Of a DNA stretch of 64,000 bases, positions 38,187-47,640 are shown in pieces. This stretch comes from Thermomicrobiales bacterium. GTDB lineage: Bacteria > Chloroflexota > Chloroflexia > Thermomicrobiales > UBA6265. Within the stretch, counting starts at the first letter, position 1. The number at the start of each line of letters is the position of its first letter. A model generated the notes under the pieces. The model did not search any database. It saw only the letters and a list, made by a program, of their open reading frames with translations, and had not been told where the DNA came from. The position numbers and the translations under genes are program-made. The stretch covers positions 1 to 64,000 of the forward strand of contig JAWKPF010000020.1 of assembly GCA_041390825.1 (NCBI GenBank), read 5' to 3'.

Positions 38187-40919
38187 ATGTCTGAACCAAA
38201 ACCGACCGTCCGCAGCACCACCGGGGAAAGCTCCGTTGGCGAGCGAGTGGTGCCGCTGCGGCGGCAATATCTGGACATCAAGCAGCGTTACCCAAACGTC
38301 ATCCTCTTCTTCCGCCTGGGAGACTTCTACGAGACGTTCGAAAACGACGCGGTCATCGCGGCGGGGGTGCTCGACATCGTGCTCACCAGCCGGGAGATGG
38401 GCAAGGGCCAACGCGTGCCGATGGCCGGCATCCCATTTCATGCGGCCGAGGGGTACATCGGGAAGCTCATCGCGGCTGGGCACAAAGTAGCCGTCTGCGA
38501 GCAGATCGGCGATGCGAGCACCTCCAGGGGATTGGTCGAACGAGACGTCACCCGGGTCGTCACGCCTGGCACCGTGACCGAAGCGTCGATGCTGGACGCC
38601 CGCCAGAACAACTTCATCGCCGCGACGGTCGTCGACGGCAACCGGGCAGGAGTTGCGGCTGCCGACATCACCACCGGGGAGTTTCTGGCGACCGAACTGA
38701 CCGCGGATTCCGCTGAGGACATTCTGCTGGCTGTTGGTCGTGAGCTCGCGCGAATTGGCGTAGTCGAGCTCGTCCATCCCGACCGCTTCGTCGACGATTG
38801 CCCGATCCCCGGCCAGGTGTGGCTGCCAGACGGTCTCACGCTCAGCCCGACCGATGACTGGCATTGGAAGATCGACCGCGCTGAGGAAACCCTGACCCGG
38901 CATTTCGATGTCGGTTCGTTGGACGGGTTCGGCCTGAGCGGGTTGCCACTCGCCACCCGAGCAGCGGGTGGCTTGCTGCGCTACCTGAGTGACACACAAC
39001 GATCGCAACTCGCGCAAATTCAGACTCTGGCGACCTATCGGGTCGACGGCTTCATGCCCCTGGACGACCAAACGCGACGCAATCTCGAACTGACCGAGAG
39101 CGGACGAGGTGAGCGGCGGCACAGTCTGCTCGCGGTGCTGGACCAGACGCGCACGGCCATGGGCGCGCGCATGCTGCGGCGCTGGCTGAGTCAGCCATTG
39201 CTCGACCTGACCGCCATCGAAGCGCGGCTGGACGGAGTCGAGCGATTCACCACCGACGGACTGGCGAGAGGCGAGCTCCGACAGACGTTGCGGTCGATGG
39301 GCGATATCGAACGCTTGGTCAACCGGGCACTCGCCGGCAACATCGGCCCACGGGAACTGGCGACATTGCGCGCATCGCTGCTGCTGATTCCAGACCTGAA
39401 CGCGATCGCCGGCCAGACGCCCGGCGTGGCCGCGCTGCCAGATGTGAGCGATGTGGCAGCCATGCTCGACCGCGCCATCACCGACGAACCACCGGCGGTG
39501 CTCGGTCGCGGTGAATCGATCCGGCCCGGGTTCTCGCCGGAGCTGGACGGCCACCGCGTTCGCGCGCGCGAGGCGCGCGAATGGATTGCTGGGCTGGAAC
39601 GCACCGAGCGCGAACGAACCGGCATCCGTACCCTCAAGACCGGGTACAACAAGGTCTTTGGCTACTATCTGGAGATCACCACAGCAGCATTGGCCACCGC
39701 CGAACGCGACCGGGCGGCCACGGGACAGGACGGTCCGGCGTTGCCAGCCGACTACATCCCGAAGCAATCCCTGGCGAATGCAACCAGATACTTCACTCCC
39801 CAGTTAAAGGAATACGAAACCGTCGTCCTCACGGCAGAAGAAACGCTGGCGAGCATCGAAGCCGATGCCTACCGGCGCGTGATCTCCGAAGTGGCGGGCG
39901 CAAGCGGACGCCTGCTGGACGCGGCCCGCATCATCGGCCAGCTCGATGTGCTCAGTACGATGGCGGAGGTGGCGATCGATCGGGACTATGTTCGACCGTC
40001 GCTGAACGAGGGTTCCCGCATCACGATCGAGCGGGGCCGGCATCCGACCATCGAAGCGCTGCTGGGTCCGGGGGAATTTGTGCCCAACGACGCGCTGCTC
40101 GATGCGGAAGCCGATCAAATCATCATCCTGACCGGGCCCAACATGGCCGGCAAGAGCTCGTGGCTGCGGCAAGTGGCGCTGATCGTCCTGATGGCGCAGA
40201 TCGGCAGTTTCGTCCCGGCGAGACGCGCCGAGATTGGGCTGGTCGACCGGATTTTCACGCGTATCGGCGCGCAGGACGATATCGCCTCTGGCCAAAGCAC
40301 CTTCATGATCGAAATGCTGGAGACTGCCAACATCCTCAACCATGCCACCCCACGCAGCCTGGTGGTGTTGGACGAGATCGGCCGAGGGACGAGCACCTAC
40401 GACGGGTTGGCCATTGCGCGAGCGGTTGTCGAGTACATCCACAACGCTCCTAGGCTCGGGTGCAAGACGCTCTTCGCCACCCACTATCACGAATTGACCG
40501 AGCTCGCCGATATCCTGCCGCGGGTGCGCACCTACCGGATGGACGTTCTGGAGGAAGGCGACCGAGTGGTCTTTCTGCGGCAAGTGGTGCCGGGCGCGGC
40601 CGATCGGAGCTACGGCATCCATGTCGCCGAATTGGCCGGCATCCCGAAAGCCATCGTCCGCCGCGCGACCGAGGTGCTGCTGGAGCTGGAGACTCATGCC
40701 GCAGGCTATTCCGAACGTGAGCATCGGCGGTCAGCCGTCCGCCGTTCGGCCCCCGATCCCACGACGACCGTGCAACTCACCATGTTCGGCGAGGAGAATC
40801 CCGCGCTCATCGAACTCAAGTCGCTCGATGTCGAATCCCTCACTCCCATCGAGGCGTTGACGCGGTTGTATGAACTGCAGAAGATGGCGAAGTCCAAAGG
40901 AGCAGAGCCAGGTCGGTAA
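38187..40919 (+). CDS. mutS: DNA mismatch repair protein MutS
   Basis: A 910-residue MutS. It has the mismatch-binding F-x-E motif in FFRLGDFYETF near residue 45, the connector and lever domains, clamp, and the ATPase domain with Walker A GPNMAGKSSWL about residue 650, signature SGQSTFMIEM, Walker B VVLDEIGRGTSTYDG and the TLFATHYHEL His loop. The C-terminal helix-turn-helix region is short. The ATG at 38187 begins MSEPKPTVRS. An in-frame TTG at 38121 is less likely. MutS binds mismatches and recruits MutL, which is not in the window. No frame breaks, in contrast to the island that follows. Confidence 0.95.
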   Translation: MSEPKPTVRSTTGESSVGERVVPLRRQYLDIKQRYPNVILFFRLGDFYETFENDAVIAAGVLDIVLTSREMGKGQRVPMAGIPFHAAEGYIGKLIAAGHKVAVCEQIGDASTSRGLVERDVTRVVTPGTVTEASMLDARQNNFIAATVVDGNRAGVAAADITTGEFLATELTADSAEDILLAVGRELARIGVVELVHPDRFVDDCPIPGQVWLPDGLTLSPTDDWHWKIDRAEETLTRHFDVGSLDGFGLSGLPLATRAAGGLLRYLSDTQRSQLAQIQTLATYRVDGFMPLDDQTRRNLELTESGRGERRHSLLAVLDQTRTAMGARMLRRWLSQPLLDLTAIEARLDGVERFTTDGLARGELRQTLRSMGDIERLVNRALAGNIGPRELATLRASLLLIPDLNAIAGQTPGVAALPDVSDVAAMLDRAITDEPPAVLGRGESIRPGFSPELDGHRVRAREAREWIAGLERTERERTGIRTLKTGYNKVFGYYLEITTAALATAERDRAATGQDGPALPADYIPKQSLANATRYFTPQLKEYETVVLTAEETLASIEADAYRRVISEVAGASGRLLDAARIIGQLDVLSTMAEVAIDRDYVRPSLNEGSRITIERGRHPTIEALLGPGEFVPNDALLDAEADQIIILTGPNMAGKSSWLRQVALIVLMAQIGSFVPARRAEIGLVDRIFTRIGAQDDIASGQSTFMIEMLETANILNHATPRSLVVLDEIGRGTSTYDGLAIARAVVEYIHNAPRLGCKTLFATHYHELTELADILPRVRTYRMDVLEEGDRVVFLRQVVPGAADRSYGIHVAELAGIPKAIVRRATEVLLELETHAAGYSEREHRRSAVRRSAPDPTTTVQLTMFGEENPALIELKSLDVESLTPIEALTRLYELQKMAKSKGAEPGR

Positions 40920-41007
40920 GTGCCTTCATCGCTTCTACGGATACAGTATGCTGTCGCAACCGAAGCAATTCGTGCGACCAGACTGACGTTGCTGAGAGTT
41001 GCTCCGC

Positions 41008-43157
41008 ATGCTGTTGTTCTACCAACTTACACACACAAGAGAATTTCCGCGCTCAACTAAATGCACTTCCACCCGATTCGCAGAAACTCGTTCTCCGAGA
41101 AGGCCCACATCCTTGCTTACGACCCGCGACCCGACGGACACCATAGAGAAAAAACTCAAGAATAACCTCTATCGTCTCCGCGCCGGGAACTATCGCATCT
41201 ACTATTCGATGGTCGACGATGCAGTCGATATTCTCGGGGTTGGTCCAAGAAAGGATGTCTATCGGAAAACCGATCGACTCGGAAAGCCCCAGGCAACACC
41301 TATTCGCGGTGGAGTGTCACTCGAGGAATTGGCCGCATTCGATGACGACGAGGACGAAGGAGTCGCCTCGGCGTTCGAATCACCTGTCAGTTTCTCGCAC
41401 CAGATTGGCACAAGTCACCTGAACCAAGAGAAAGAGTTACTCCCGCGCGAACTCGACGAATCTTTGCTTGAAGCTCTCAGAGTCCCATCAGGATACTGGA
41501 GCATACTTTGTGCATGCAAAACCGTTGATCAGTTGCTTGACTCTCAAGTGCCCGGGGATGTCCTAGATCCGGATCACATCTGCGATCACCGAGTCAGATC
41601 TCGATTCCCTGCTGACCCAGCTCCGAAGTATCTCGTCGACTCTGTCGCCGATCTTCTCTATAGTGATGACTTTGATCAAATCGGGATGTTGCTCCAATTG
41701 GATCCCGAGCAGCAGAAATATGTGAACTGGGCAATCTCTGGAAATGGCCCAGTTCTCCTCAGGTAGTCCTGGCACAGGCAGAGGCATCGTTGGTGTCCAC
41801 CCGTGCTGCTAAGCTGATCGAGCAACTGCTCAAGGCCGGTGTCTCCCAACCTCGCATTCTCTACACAACGTATACCAAGTCATTGGCGGAATCGTCTCGT
41901 CAGTTGGTCAACCGACTCGCAACAACAAATGCATCGTGCATCGACGTTCGGCATCTGGATGCTCTCCATATCGAGATCCTCAACGCGAACAATGCGAAAT
42001 GGCCCATCATCGATGATGGACAACGGCGAGCGTTTCTCAGGAAGGCGCTAGATCGTCTCGGAAAGGATCACCATGGGTCCGCCCGGCGCGACGAAATCGG
42101 ACGCCTCTCGACAGACTACCTTTCGGACGAGATCGACAGGGTCATTGTCAGCCGCGGGGTCCAAACAGAAGAAGACTATCTTGTCGAACCGCGTGGAGGC
42201 CGCCGTGTACGCCTCACAGCAGACCAGCGATCCACGATCTGGCGACTGCATGAGATACGTACCGAACTCCTACGCAACAAGCACATGAGAACATGGGAGC
42301 AATCACGCGCTGTAGCACTCGAACTCGTCAAACGAGGAAAAGGGTCCGGCACCTTACGATGCACTGATCCTGGACGAAGCACAGGACCTCGATCCCAACG
42401 CAATTCGACTGCTGATCGCTCTGTAAGTCAAGTGATCGAGTGTTCATTACCGCCGACCCCAATCAGTCTATCTACGGAAGCGGATTCCAATGGAACGCTG
42501 TCCGGCTCCGGATCTCAGATTTCAGGGCCGCACCTCAGTCATTTCGCCGAAACTATCGTTCCACGTACGAGATAGGTGTGGGGGCAACTTCACGCAAAGG
42601 CAGCGAGCTGGATGACGAAGAATCGACGGCTCTCGACTACGTTCACACTGGCCCCAAACCTGTGCTAAAAGGCGTATCGAATCCGCTGAGCGCGGTAGCT
42701 GCCATGGTTGACTATATCGACACCGCACGCCGACGCAATCGTCTTGGCTATGGCAGCGTCGCCATTCTGGTTCCTTTAACGATTTTGGCCGGAGTCTGGA
42801 GAGGCAGTTGAAAGATCGCGGATACCCGGCGACATTCGTGCGCGGTGAAAATATCGACCTGCAGTCACCAAGTATGAAGATAATGACACTGCATTCTGCA
42901 AGGACTCGAATTTCCAGTTGTGGTGCTTGCCGGATTGGATCGACGAATCAGGCACACTAAAGGAACTCGATTCCGCGGATGCTGAAGAACGACTGGAGCG
43001 CGAGCAACTCAACCGTCGCCTGCTCTTCGTCGCCATGACACGTGCAATGCGTGAGTTGCTCGTCGTCCTGCCAGATACTACCGATGACCCGCTCTTGAAT
43101 GATCTTGGAGCTTCAGGCTGGGACGTCGAGCGCTGGCCAGCGCCTTCAGTCGCGTAA
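41008..43157 (+). pseudogene. RelE-like domain fused to UvrD-type helicase, frame-disrupted
   Basis: The N-terminal about 90 residues match a RelE/ParE-type fold once two or three indels are corrected: REFRAQLNALPPDSQKLVL, then AHILAYDPRPDGHH, LKNNLYRLRAGNYRIYYSM and ILGVGPRKDVYRK. An acidic linker follows, then SF1 helicase motifs: PEQQKYVNWA, P-loop GSPGTGRG (the usual Lys reads as Arg), ILYTTYTKSLAESSRQ, motif III-like ITADPNQSIYGSGF, RRNYRST (motif IV), MTLHSAKDSNF (motif V) and LLFVAMTRAMRELLVVLPD (motif VI). The helicase is about 715 residues over at least six frames. Such fusions may couple RNA/ribosome sensing to a helicase, but that is inference. It is convergent with DUF488 16 bp away. 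Confidence 0.7.
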
Positions 43158-43173
43158 GGTCGCGGCGTCCCGC

Positions 43174-43617
43174 TCAAACCAGGTGCCGAACCTCGACATC
43201 GCTCCACACGCGTGCGAGACGTTCGGCGATGAGCCGGCGATGACATCGCTCTGGTGTCGCCTCGCTACAGAGCAAACAGACGGGATCGTCTTCGAATAGC
43301 GTCCGATCGAGCACATTGGGTACCTGCCGAGTGTCCATCAACGCCTCAAACTGGTTCACATATGTGCTCCAGCTCTTGGCGCGGGATAGGAATGAAGTAT
43401 TTCTTCTGTCGGCGCGAGCTCGGGGAGATGAAGATACCTCCTCGATACCAGAGAGTCGATCGAGAAAATAGATAAGATCGGCCTGCTTCAAAACCCTGAC
43501 AGCTGACCATGCGGATTGAGACGCGTATCGATAAGTCTGGCGAACCCCGTTCTGGTCCAGCAACTCGAAAAACCGCTGGGCGCTCTTCTTGGTGAAACCA
43601 ATCGTGCAAACGATCAT
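43174..43617 (-). pseudogene. DUF488 protein (second of tandem pair), frame-disrupted in the middle
   Basis: It starts MIVCTIGFTKKSAQRFFELL, the DUF488 N-terminus. The middle (about 43390-43510) is out of frame, which explains why the expected DLIYFLDRLSGIEY region is followed by odd sequence. The C-terminal half is intact: SKSWSTYVNQFEALM, then the Cys signature CLLCSEATPERCHRRLIAERLA. Start and preceding stop share TGATG. About 150 residues. DUF488 proteins have no settled function. The Cys-rich end suggests metal or RNA binding, which is inference. Confidence 0.75.
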
Positions 43618-44163
43618 CAGAAAAGTGGCACCTGCTCAAGCGCTGTACCCTGGGAAAAGACCGCTGGTTTCGGCCGCTCCCTTCGACGGATATGTATCAC
43701 CTCGATTTTACGATCGTTCAATGCAGAAGCGATCAGCCGATGCCGATGACATTCATAGGGGTCTTCCTCGCTGCACATCAATGCGACGTTGTGACTGGTG
43801 CTGGAGGCAATGACCTCATCGAGCGCCTGTTGGAACCAATCTCTTTTGCTTGACGGCCCCATAGTCGACAAGTTTCAGAAAATCCGCACGTTCCGCGTGC
43901 ACCGGGACAACCCCGTCTCGATAGCATGTTGGATCGTCAGGGCGGCCACCCAAGCGTCCGCCCCTCGTACCGATAGACAATGCCGCTGAGGTCAAGGGCA
44001 TGGATCAGATCCAGCTATTGAACTGGGTTGCAAACCGGCTATAGGCGGTGCGAACATCCACGATCAGATCGATTTGATTCTTCCGAAGTAGGTCGATGAA
44101 TTCGTCGATCCCCATCGAACTATGGCCGATCGTCCAAATCGGGCGTTGTGTTCGGGTCTCCAT
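43617..44163 (-). pseudogene. DUF488 protein (first of tandem pair), frame-disrupted
   Basis: METRTQRPIWTIGHSSMGIDEFIDLLRKNQIDLIVDVRTAYSRF is the family N-terminus (positions 44163 down to about 44030). The ATG at 44163 has an AAGGAC ribosome site. Later pieces in other frames are LGGRPDDPTCYRDG, RADFLKLVDYG, RDWFQQALDEVIASSTSHNVALMCSEEDPYECHRHRLIASAL, which carries the conserved C-x7-C-H-R end, and EVIHI. About 180 residues after correction. It sits between the dual-OB-like gene and the second DUF488 copy, from which it is clearly diverged, so not a recent duplication. Confidence 0.75.
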
Positions 44164-44233
44164 GTCTGTAGTCCTTATGCGCTGGTAACGATCTTCATGT
44201 CCCATTCCGAATCGCCTTTGAACAGATTATCAC

Positions 44234-45041
44234 CTATGCTGTCGGACGTTCGAAATCACACCACGCGGCGCCGTGCAGGTAGTCTGGAAACGTATAGATA
44301 CCAGTTACATGAATTACAACACATCGGCTCGAATTCCTGCCCCGAGGTACAAACGGTCGGGCGCGAGTCCGACACGAAGCCATGACTCGAGACTTGCCGC
44401 ACGAAATATGGACTGCGTGAACGCCTGAGCTCCGCTATTGAACCGTCGAGTGACCGGAGCAGACCATCGACCCAGTAAAGGAAGGAAAGATCGGTAATCC
44501 TCGCTTGATTCCAGGTGCTGGAAGAATCGGAAAAATCGACGTAGTACCTGAGCGAGCCATCGGGGTTTGCGGACACTGTCACATTGTGCAGATCGATGCG
44601 CAACGTTCCAAGGAAGCGGTGCCACTGAGTGGCTCGACCCGCCCACTGAAACGCATTCCTTCCGATCCTGGTTCCACTTGACCGGTGCACCGAACATCTC
44701 GTCGATCGACGGTTGCTCGATCGATTCGAGCAATGCGCGACGCCCGCTTCTTCAAGGATTGATTCGACCCGAACGGGCGCATCGGAGATGTGCCAATCTT
44801 CCGTGTGGGTGGACTGGGGAATCGCCTGGAAGGCATCGAATGAGATGATCGAAAATGGTCGCACTGGTCCGCCCTTCGCCGCATACAACCATTGTTCGTC
44901 CGATGCAGCGCCCGTTCCCGAGCGCCGGCATCAACTGAGGGCGGATGCAATTATGGGGCGACTCGGCTTCGATCCCCGCGAGGCACACGTCAGGACGAGC
45001 CATGCGGGTGGAGATCTGTCACCACAATCCGTTTTGCGCAC
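44234..45041 (-). pseudogene. Probable dual-OB-fold protein, frame-disrupted
   Basis: The reconstructed protein (about 270 residues, GTG start near 45041) contains KRIVVTDL, ARPDVCLAGIE, NCIRP, RPFSIISFDAF and STHTEDWHI in its N-terminal half. SLRYYVDFSDSSSTWNQARITDLSFL lies in the middle, and LRVGLA with IHVTGIYTFPDYLHG at the end. The spacing of CIRP, HTEDW and TFPDYL recalls a family I know as 'dual OB-containing domain'. I cannot run a search, so the assignment is tentative. At least six frame changes. It is first gene of the minus-strand trio with the two DUF488 genes. Confidence 0.5.
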
Positions 45042-45220
45042 CAACGTCGTCTCCACCAGCAGCTGACTGAGCGCTGCCCACCCCAAACGGTGCAATTCAG
45101 TTGCGTATTCTCTCTTGTGTACTGTTCGCGTTCATTGAATTCTCCTGTCAAACTGGGAGGCTGTTGTCAGGAACGCAATGTTCGAATGTTATCTCAGTTC
45201 AAGAGAGAACGGCTGCTGAA

Positions 45221-45622
45221 TCAATAGCCCTGCGTCGAGATCTGGTCCAATTGCGTCTTCAATTGCCGATGTTGCTCGGCCAGCAGGTGATATTTGGTCT
45301 TGAGCAGTTCGAGTTCCTTCTCGGTCGCGTTTTCAGCGTCGATCAGATCGTCGTCCGCTTGAGACAACGCGCGGATGATCTCGTCGAGCTTGATCTGCGT
45401 GGCGGTGCCGTCACGGTTCTGGGTGTTCTGGATGAGAAAGACCATCAGAAAGGTGATGATGGTCGTTCCCGTATTGATCGCCAGTTGCCAGGTGTTGGAA
45501 AAATCAAAGAGCGGACCTGTCACCGCCCAAAGCACGATGATTCCAACCGCCAAAATGAAGGTCACATAGCTACCTGAAAGCCCAGCGACCCGATTGGAAA
45601 AACGAGCGAAAAACTGCGCCAT
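45221..45622 (-). CDS. Low-affinity iron permease-like membrane protein
   Basis: A 133-residue protein starting MAQFFARFSNRVAGLSGSY behind GAGGAG. Two membrane helices (TFILAVGIIVLWAVTGPLF and AINTGTTIITFLMVFLIQNTQNRD) are followed by a C-terminal coiled coil (KLDEIIRALSQADDDLIDAENATEKELELLKTKY). The order and the FLIQNTQNRD motif match the low-affinity iron permease family, whose bacterial members are of uncertain transport function. Frame intact, marking the right border of the frame-disrupted island. Divergent from the methyltransferase. Confidence 0.8.
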   Translation of the reverse strand: MAQFFARFSNRVAGLSGSYVTFILAVGIIVLWAVTGPLFDFSNTWQLAINTGTTIITFLMVFLIQNTQNRDGTATQIKLDEIIRALSQADDDLIDAENATEKELELLKTKYHLLAEQHRQLKTQLDQISTQGY

Positions 45623-45773
45623 GGCAAGGCTCCTCGCAGCTTCGACCCGGCATCGATCGACGCCGAGGGCATGTTCCATCCTGATGATATGCTGGGTTTG
45701 TCTCCGTCAGCAGTTTCGTTGTGCGAGATCTCCGATCGGATGATCCGACAAGCGCATCTTCGAGGCAGCGCCA

Positions 45774-46583
45774 ATGCCATCCTCCCAATCCCCTGCCGAA
45801 AGCTACGAAGCATTCATGGTCAGGTTCCGGTTTCGTCCATGGGCCGAAGAACTGCTCGACCGGGTCGCGCTGGCGCCCGGGGTGCGGATGCTCGATGCCG
45901 CCTGTGGCACCGGTATCGTGGCACGCGTCGCCGCCCAGCGGCTACGCGGCGCCGGAATAATCGATGCCATCGATATGAATCCGGCGATGATCGAGGTTGG
46001 TCGACGAGCCGCCGCCGAGGAAGACGTCTCGATCAGGTGGCACGTCGGCAACGTGGAGTCGCTCCCCTTCCCGGATCGGTCGTTCGATCTCATGACCATC
46101 CAGCAAGCGCTGCAGTTCTTTCCAGACCAACCGGCCGCCCTACGCGAGTGCCTTCGGGTTCTCGCTCCAGGAGGAACATTGGCGGTGGGCATCTGGTCGG
46201 CGCTCGAAAAACAGGGGATCCAGCAAGACTACGCCGAAGCGGTCGAGCGCGTCACCGGCAGCGCTTCGATGCACACGTCCTACGGCACGGTTAGCGAGGA
46301 ATCGCTGCGGGACCTGTTCATTGGCGCGGGCTTTGTGGGCGTTTCGATCGAGGAAGCTGCCATCGAGCTCGATTATGGCGACCCCGCCACGTTCGTGAAT
46401 CTCATGGTGGAGGGAACATCCGTGGGCGTTCCTGCCATGCAAGGCCGTTCCGACCAGGAACGGGCCGCCTTGACGGCAGCGGTGGCGGATGACATGCGCT
46501 CGGCGATCGCCGCCGCCACTCGTGACGGCCGGCTGCGAACGCACTCCACGGTCTTCATCGCGCTTGGCCATCGACCGAACTGA
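45774..46583 (+). CDS. Class I SAM-dependent methyltransferase
   Basis: A 269-residue methyltransferase. Motif I LDAACGTGIVARVAA (about residue 39), acidic residue in IDAIDMNPAMIEV, motif II region LPFPDRSFDLMTIQQALQFFPD and motif III LRVLAPGGTLAVGIW resemble UbiE-like enzymes. Substrate unknown. It stands alone. A GAGGCAGC stretch precedes the ATG at 45774. The tRNA-Leu follows on the opposite strand after 27 bp. Confidence 0.85.
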   Translation: MPSSQSPAESYEAFMVRFRFRPWAEELLDRVALAPGVRMLDAACGTGIVARVAAQRLRGAGIIDAIDMNPAMIEVGRRAAAEEDVSIRWHVGNVESLPFPDRSFDLMTIQQALQFFPDQPAALRECLRVLAPGGTLAVGIWSALEKQGIQQDYAEAVERVTGSASMHTSYGTVSEESLRDLFIGAGFVGVSIEEAAIELDYGDPATFVNLMVEGTSVGVPAMQGRSDQERAALTAAVADDMRSAIAAATRDGRLRTHSTVFIALGHRPN

Positions 46584-46610
46584 TTCGTGCCATCTTTGGC
46601 GCCTGTTCAT

Positions 46611-46696
<86 letters not shown>

Positions 46697-46739
46697 AATT
46701 CCACAAATTTTAGGCGATGCTCCTCTCCAGAGCGGAAGC

Positions 46740-47507
46740 TCAAATCGCCGAACCAGCCGCACCGTCGACATGCAAGACGGCGCCTGTAATGCCGCTCGCA
46801 TCATCGGATGCGAGGAAGAGCACCGCATGCGCCACCTCGCGTACCGTGACCATGCGGCCCAGCGGTTGTTGTTGCCGAACAATGGCATCCAGTTGGTCCT
46901 GGCCACCGATTTGATCGGCGAGCGCGAGATTCATCGGGGTATCGACCCACCCGGGGCAGATCGCGTTGCATCGGATACCCCGATGTGCATTGGTGACCGC
47001 CAGCGACTTGGTGAGACCGATGACGGCAGCCTTACTGGTGGTGTACGCCTCATGATTCGGTTCGGTCAGGTAGGCCATGACCGAACTGGTGTTGACGATC
47101 GAACCCGCTTGCTGTTCGAGCATCGCTGGGAGAACGGCCCGCGCCATCAGGTACATGCCCCGCACATTGACATCGAGCGTTCGATCCCAGACGTCCACAT
47201 CGAGCGCCAACATGTCACCGGTATCCATGATGCCCGCATTGTTGAAGAGAACATCGATCCGGTGACCATCGCTCGCCGCCAACGAGGCCGCCCGCGCGGC
47301 GGTCGATTCCTGAGACACATCCCCGGCGCATACCATCACGTCCTGGGATGCAACTCCGAGCAGCGATTCACGCACCCGGTTCAACCCGTCCGCGTTCTGG
47401 TCGACCAGGACCAACCGGGCGCCATGCTCAGCGAAGAGTTGCGCCGCTCCCGCGCCAATGCCCGACGCCGCGCCTGTCACGATTGCTGTCTTCCCGTTGA
47501 GCCTCAT
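46740..47507 (-). CDS. SDR-family oxidoreductase of the sugar operon
   Basis: A 255-residue classical SDR: TGAASGIGAGAAQLF, NNAGIMDTG, catalytic Ser in NTSSV, YTTSKAAVIG, and a C-terminal TGAVLHVDGAAG. The start MRLNGKTAIV at 47507 is chosen because GGAAAGAG precedes it. Upstream in-frame ATGs lack a site. It is the last gene of the operon that begins with the binding protein at 52218, 133 bp after the GH4 stop. It probably oxidises the sugar or aglycone released by that pathway. Substrate unknown. Confidence 0.85.
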   Translation of the reverse strand: MRLNGKTAIVTGAASGIGAGAAQLFAEHGARLVLVDQNADGLNRVRESLLGVASQDVMVCAGDVSQESTAARAASLAASDGHRIDVLFNNAGIMDTGDMLALDVDVWDRTLDVNVRGMYLMARAVLPAMLEQQAGSIVNTSSVMAYLTEPNHEAYTTSKAAVIGLTKSLAVTNAHRGIRCNAICPGWVDTPMNLALADQIGGQDQLDAIVRQQQPLGRMVTVREVAHAVLFLASDDASGITGAVLHVDGAAGSAI

Positions 47508-47640
47508 ATCGCTCTTTCCAGCCATTGCTTGCCGGGTCTTGCCTCTCATCGTTGCGAGCCTCATCGACGAAACTCGACGTCAGAACACCTTCATCCTGGA
47601 TCAATCGATCGAGCGTCTCCTTTCCCTGCGCTCCCCAACC

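Noticed and set aside
37785..39767. 660-residue frame extending the YciI-like gene
   Set aside because: The extension is antisense to mutS. Only the last 93 residues are a real protein, with their own start and ribosome site.
41008..41400. Independent RelE toxin gene of a toxin-antitoxin pair
   Set aside because: No stop and no antitoxin between it and the helicase after frame correction. The domain reads straight into the helicase linker.
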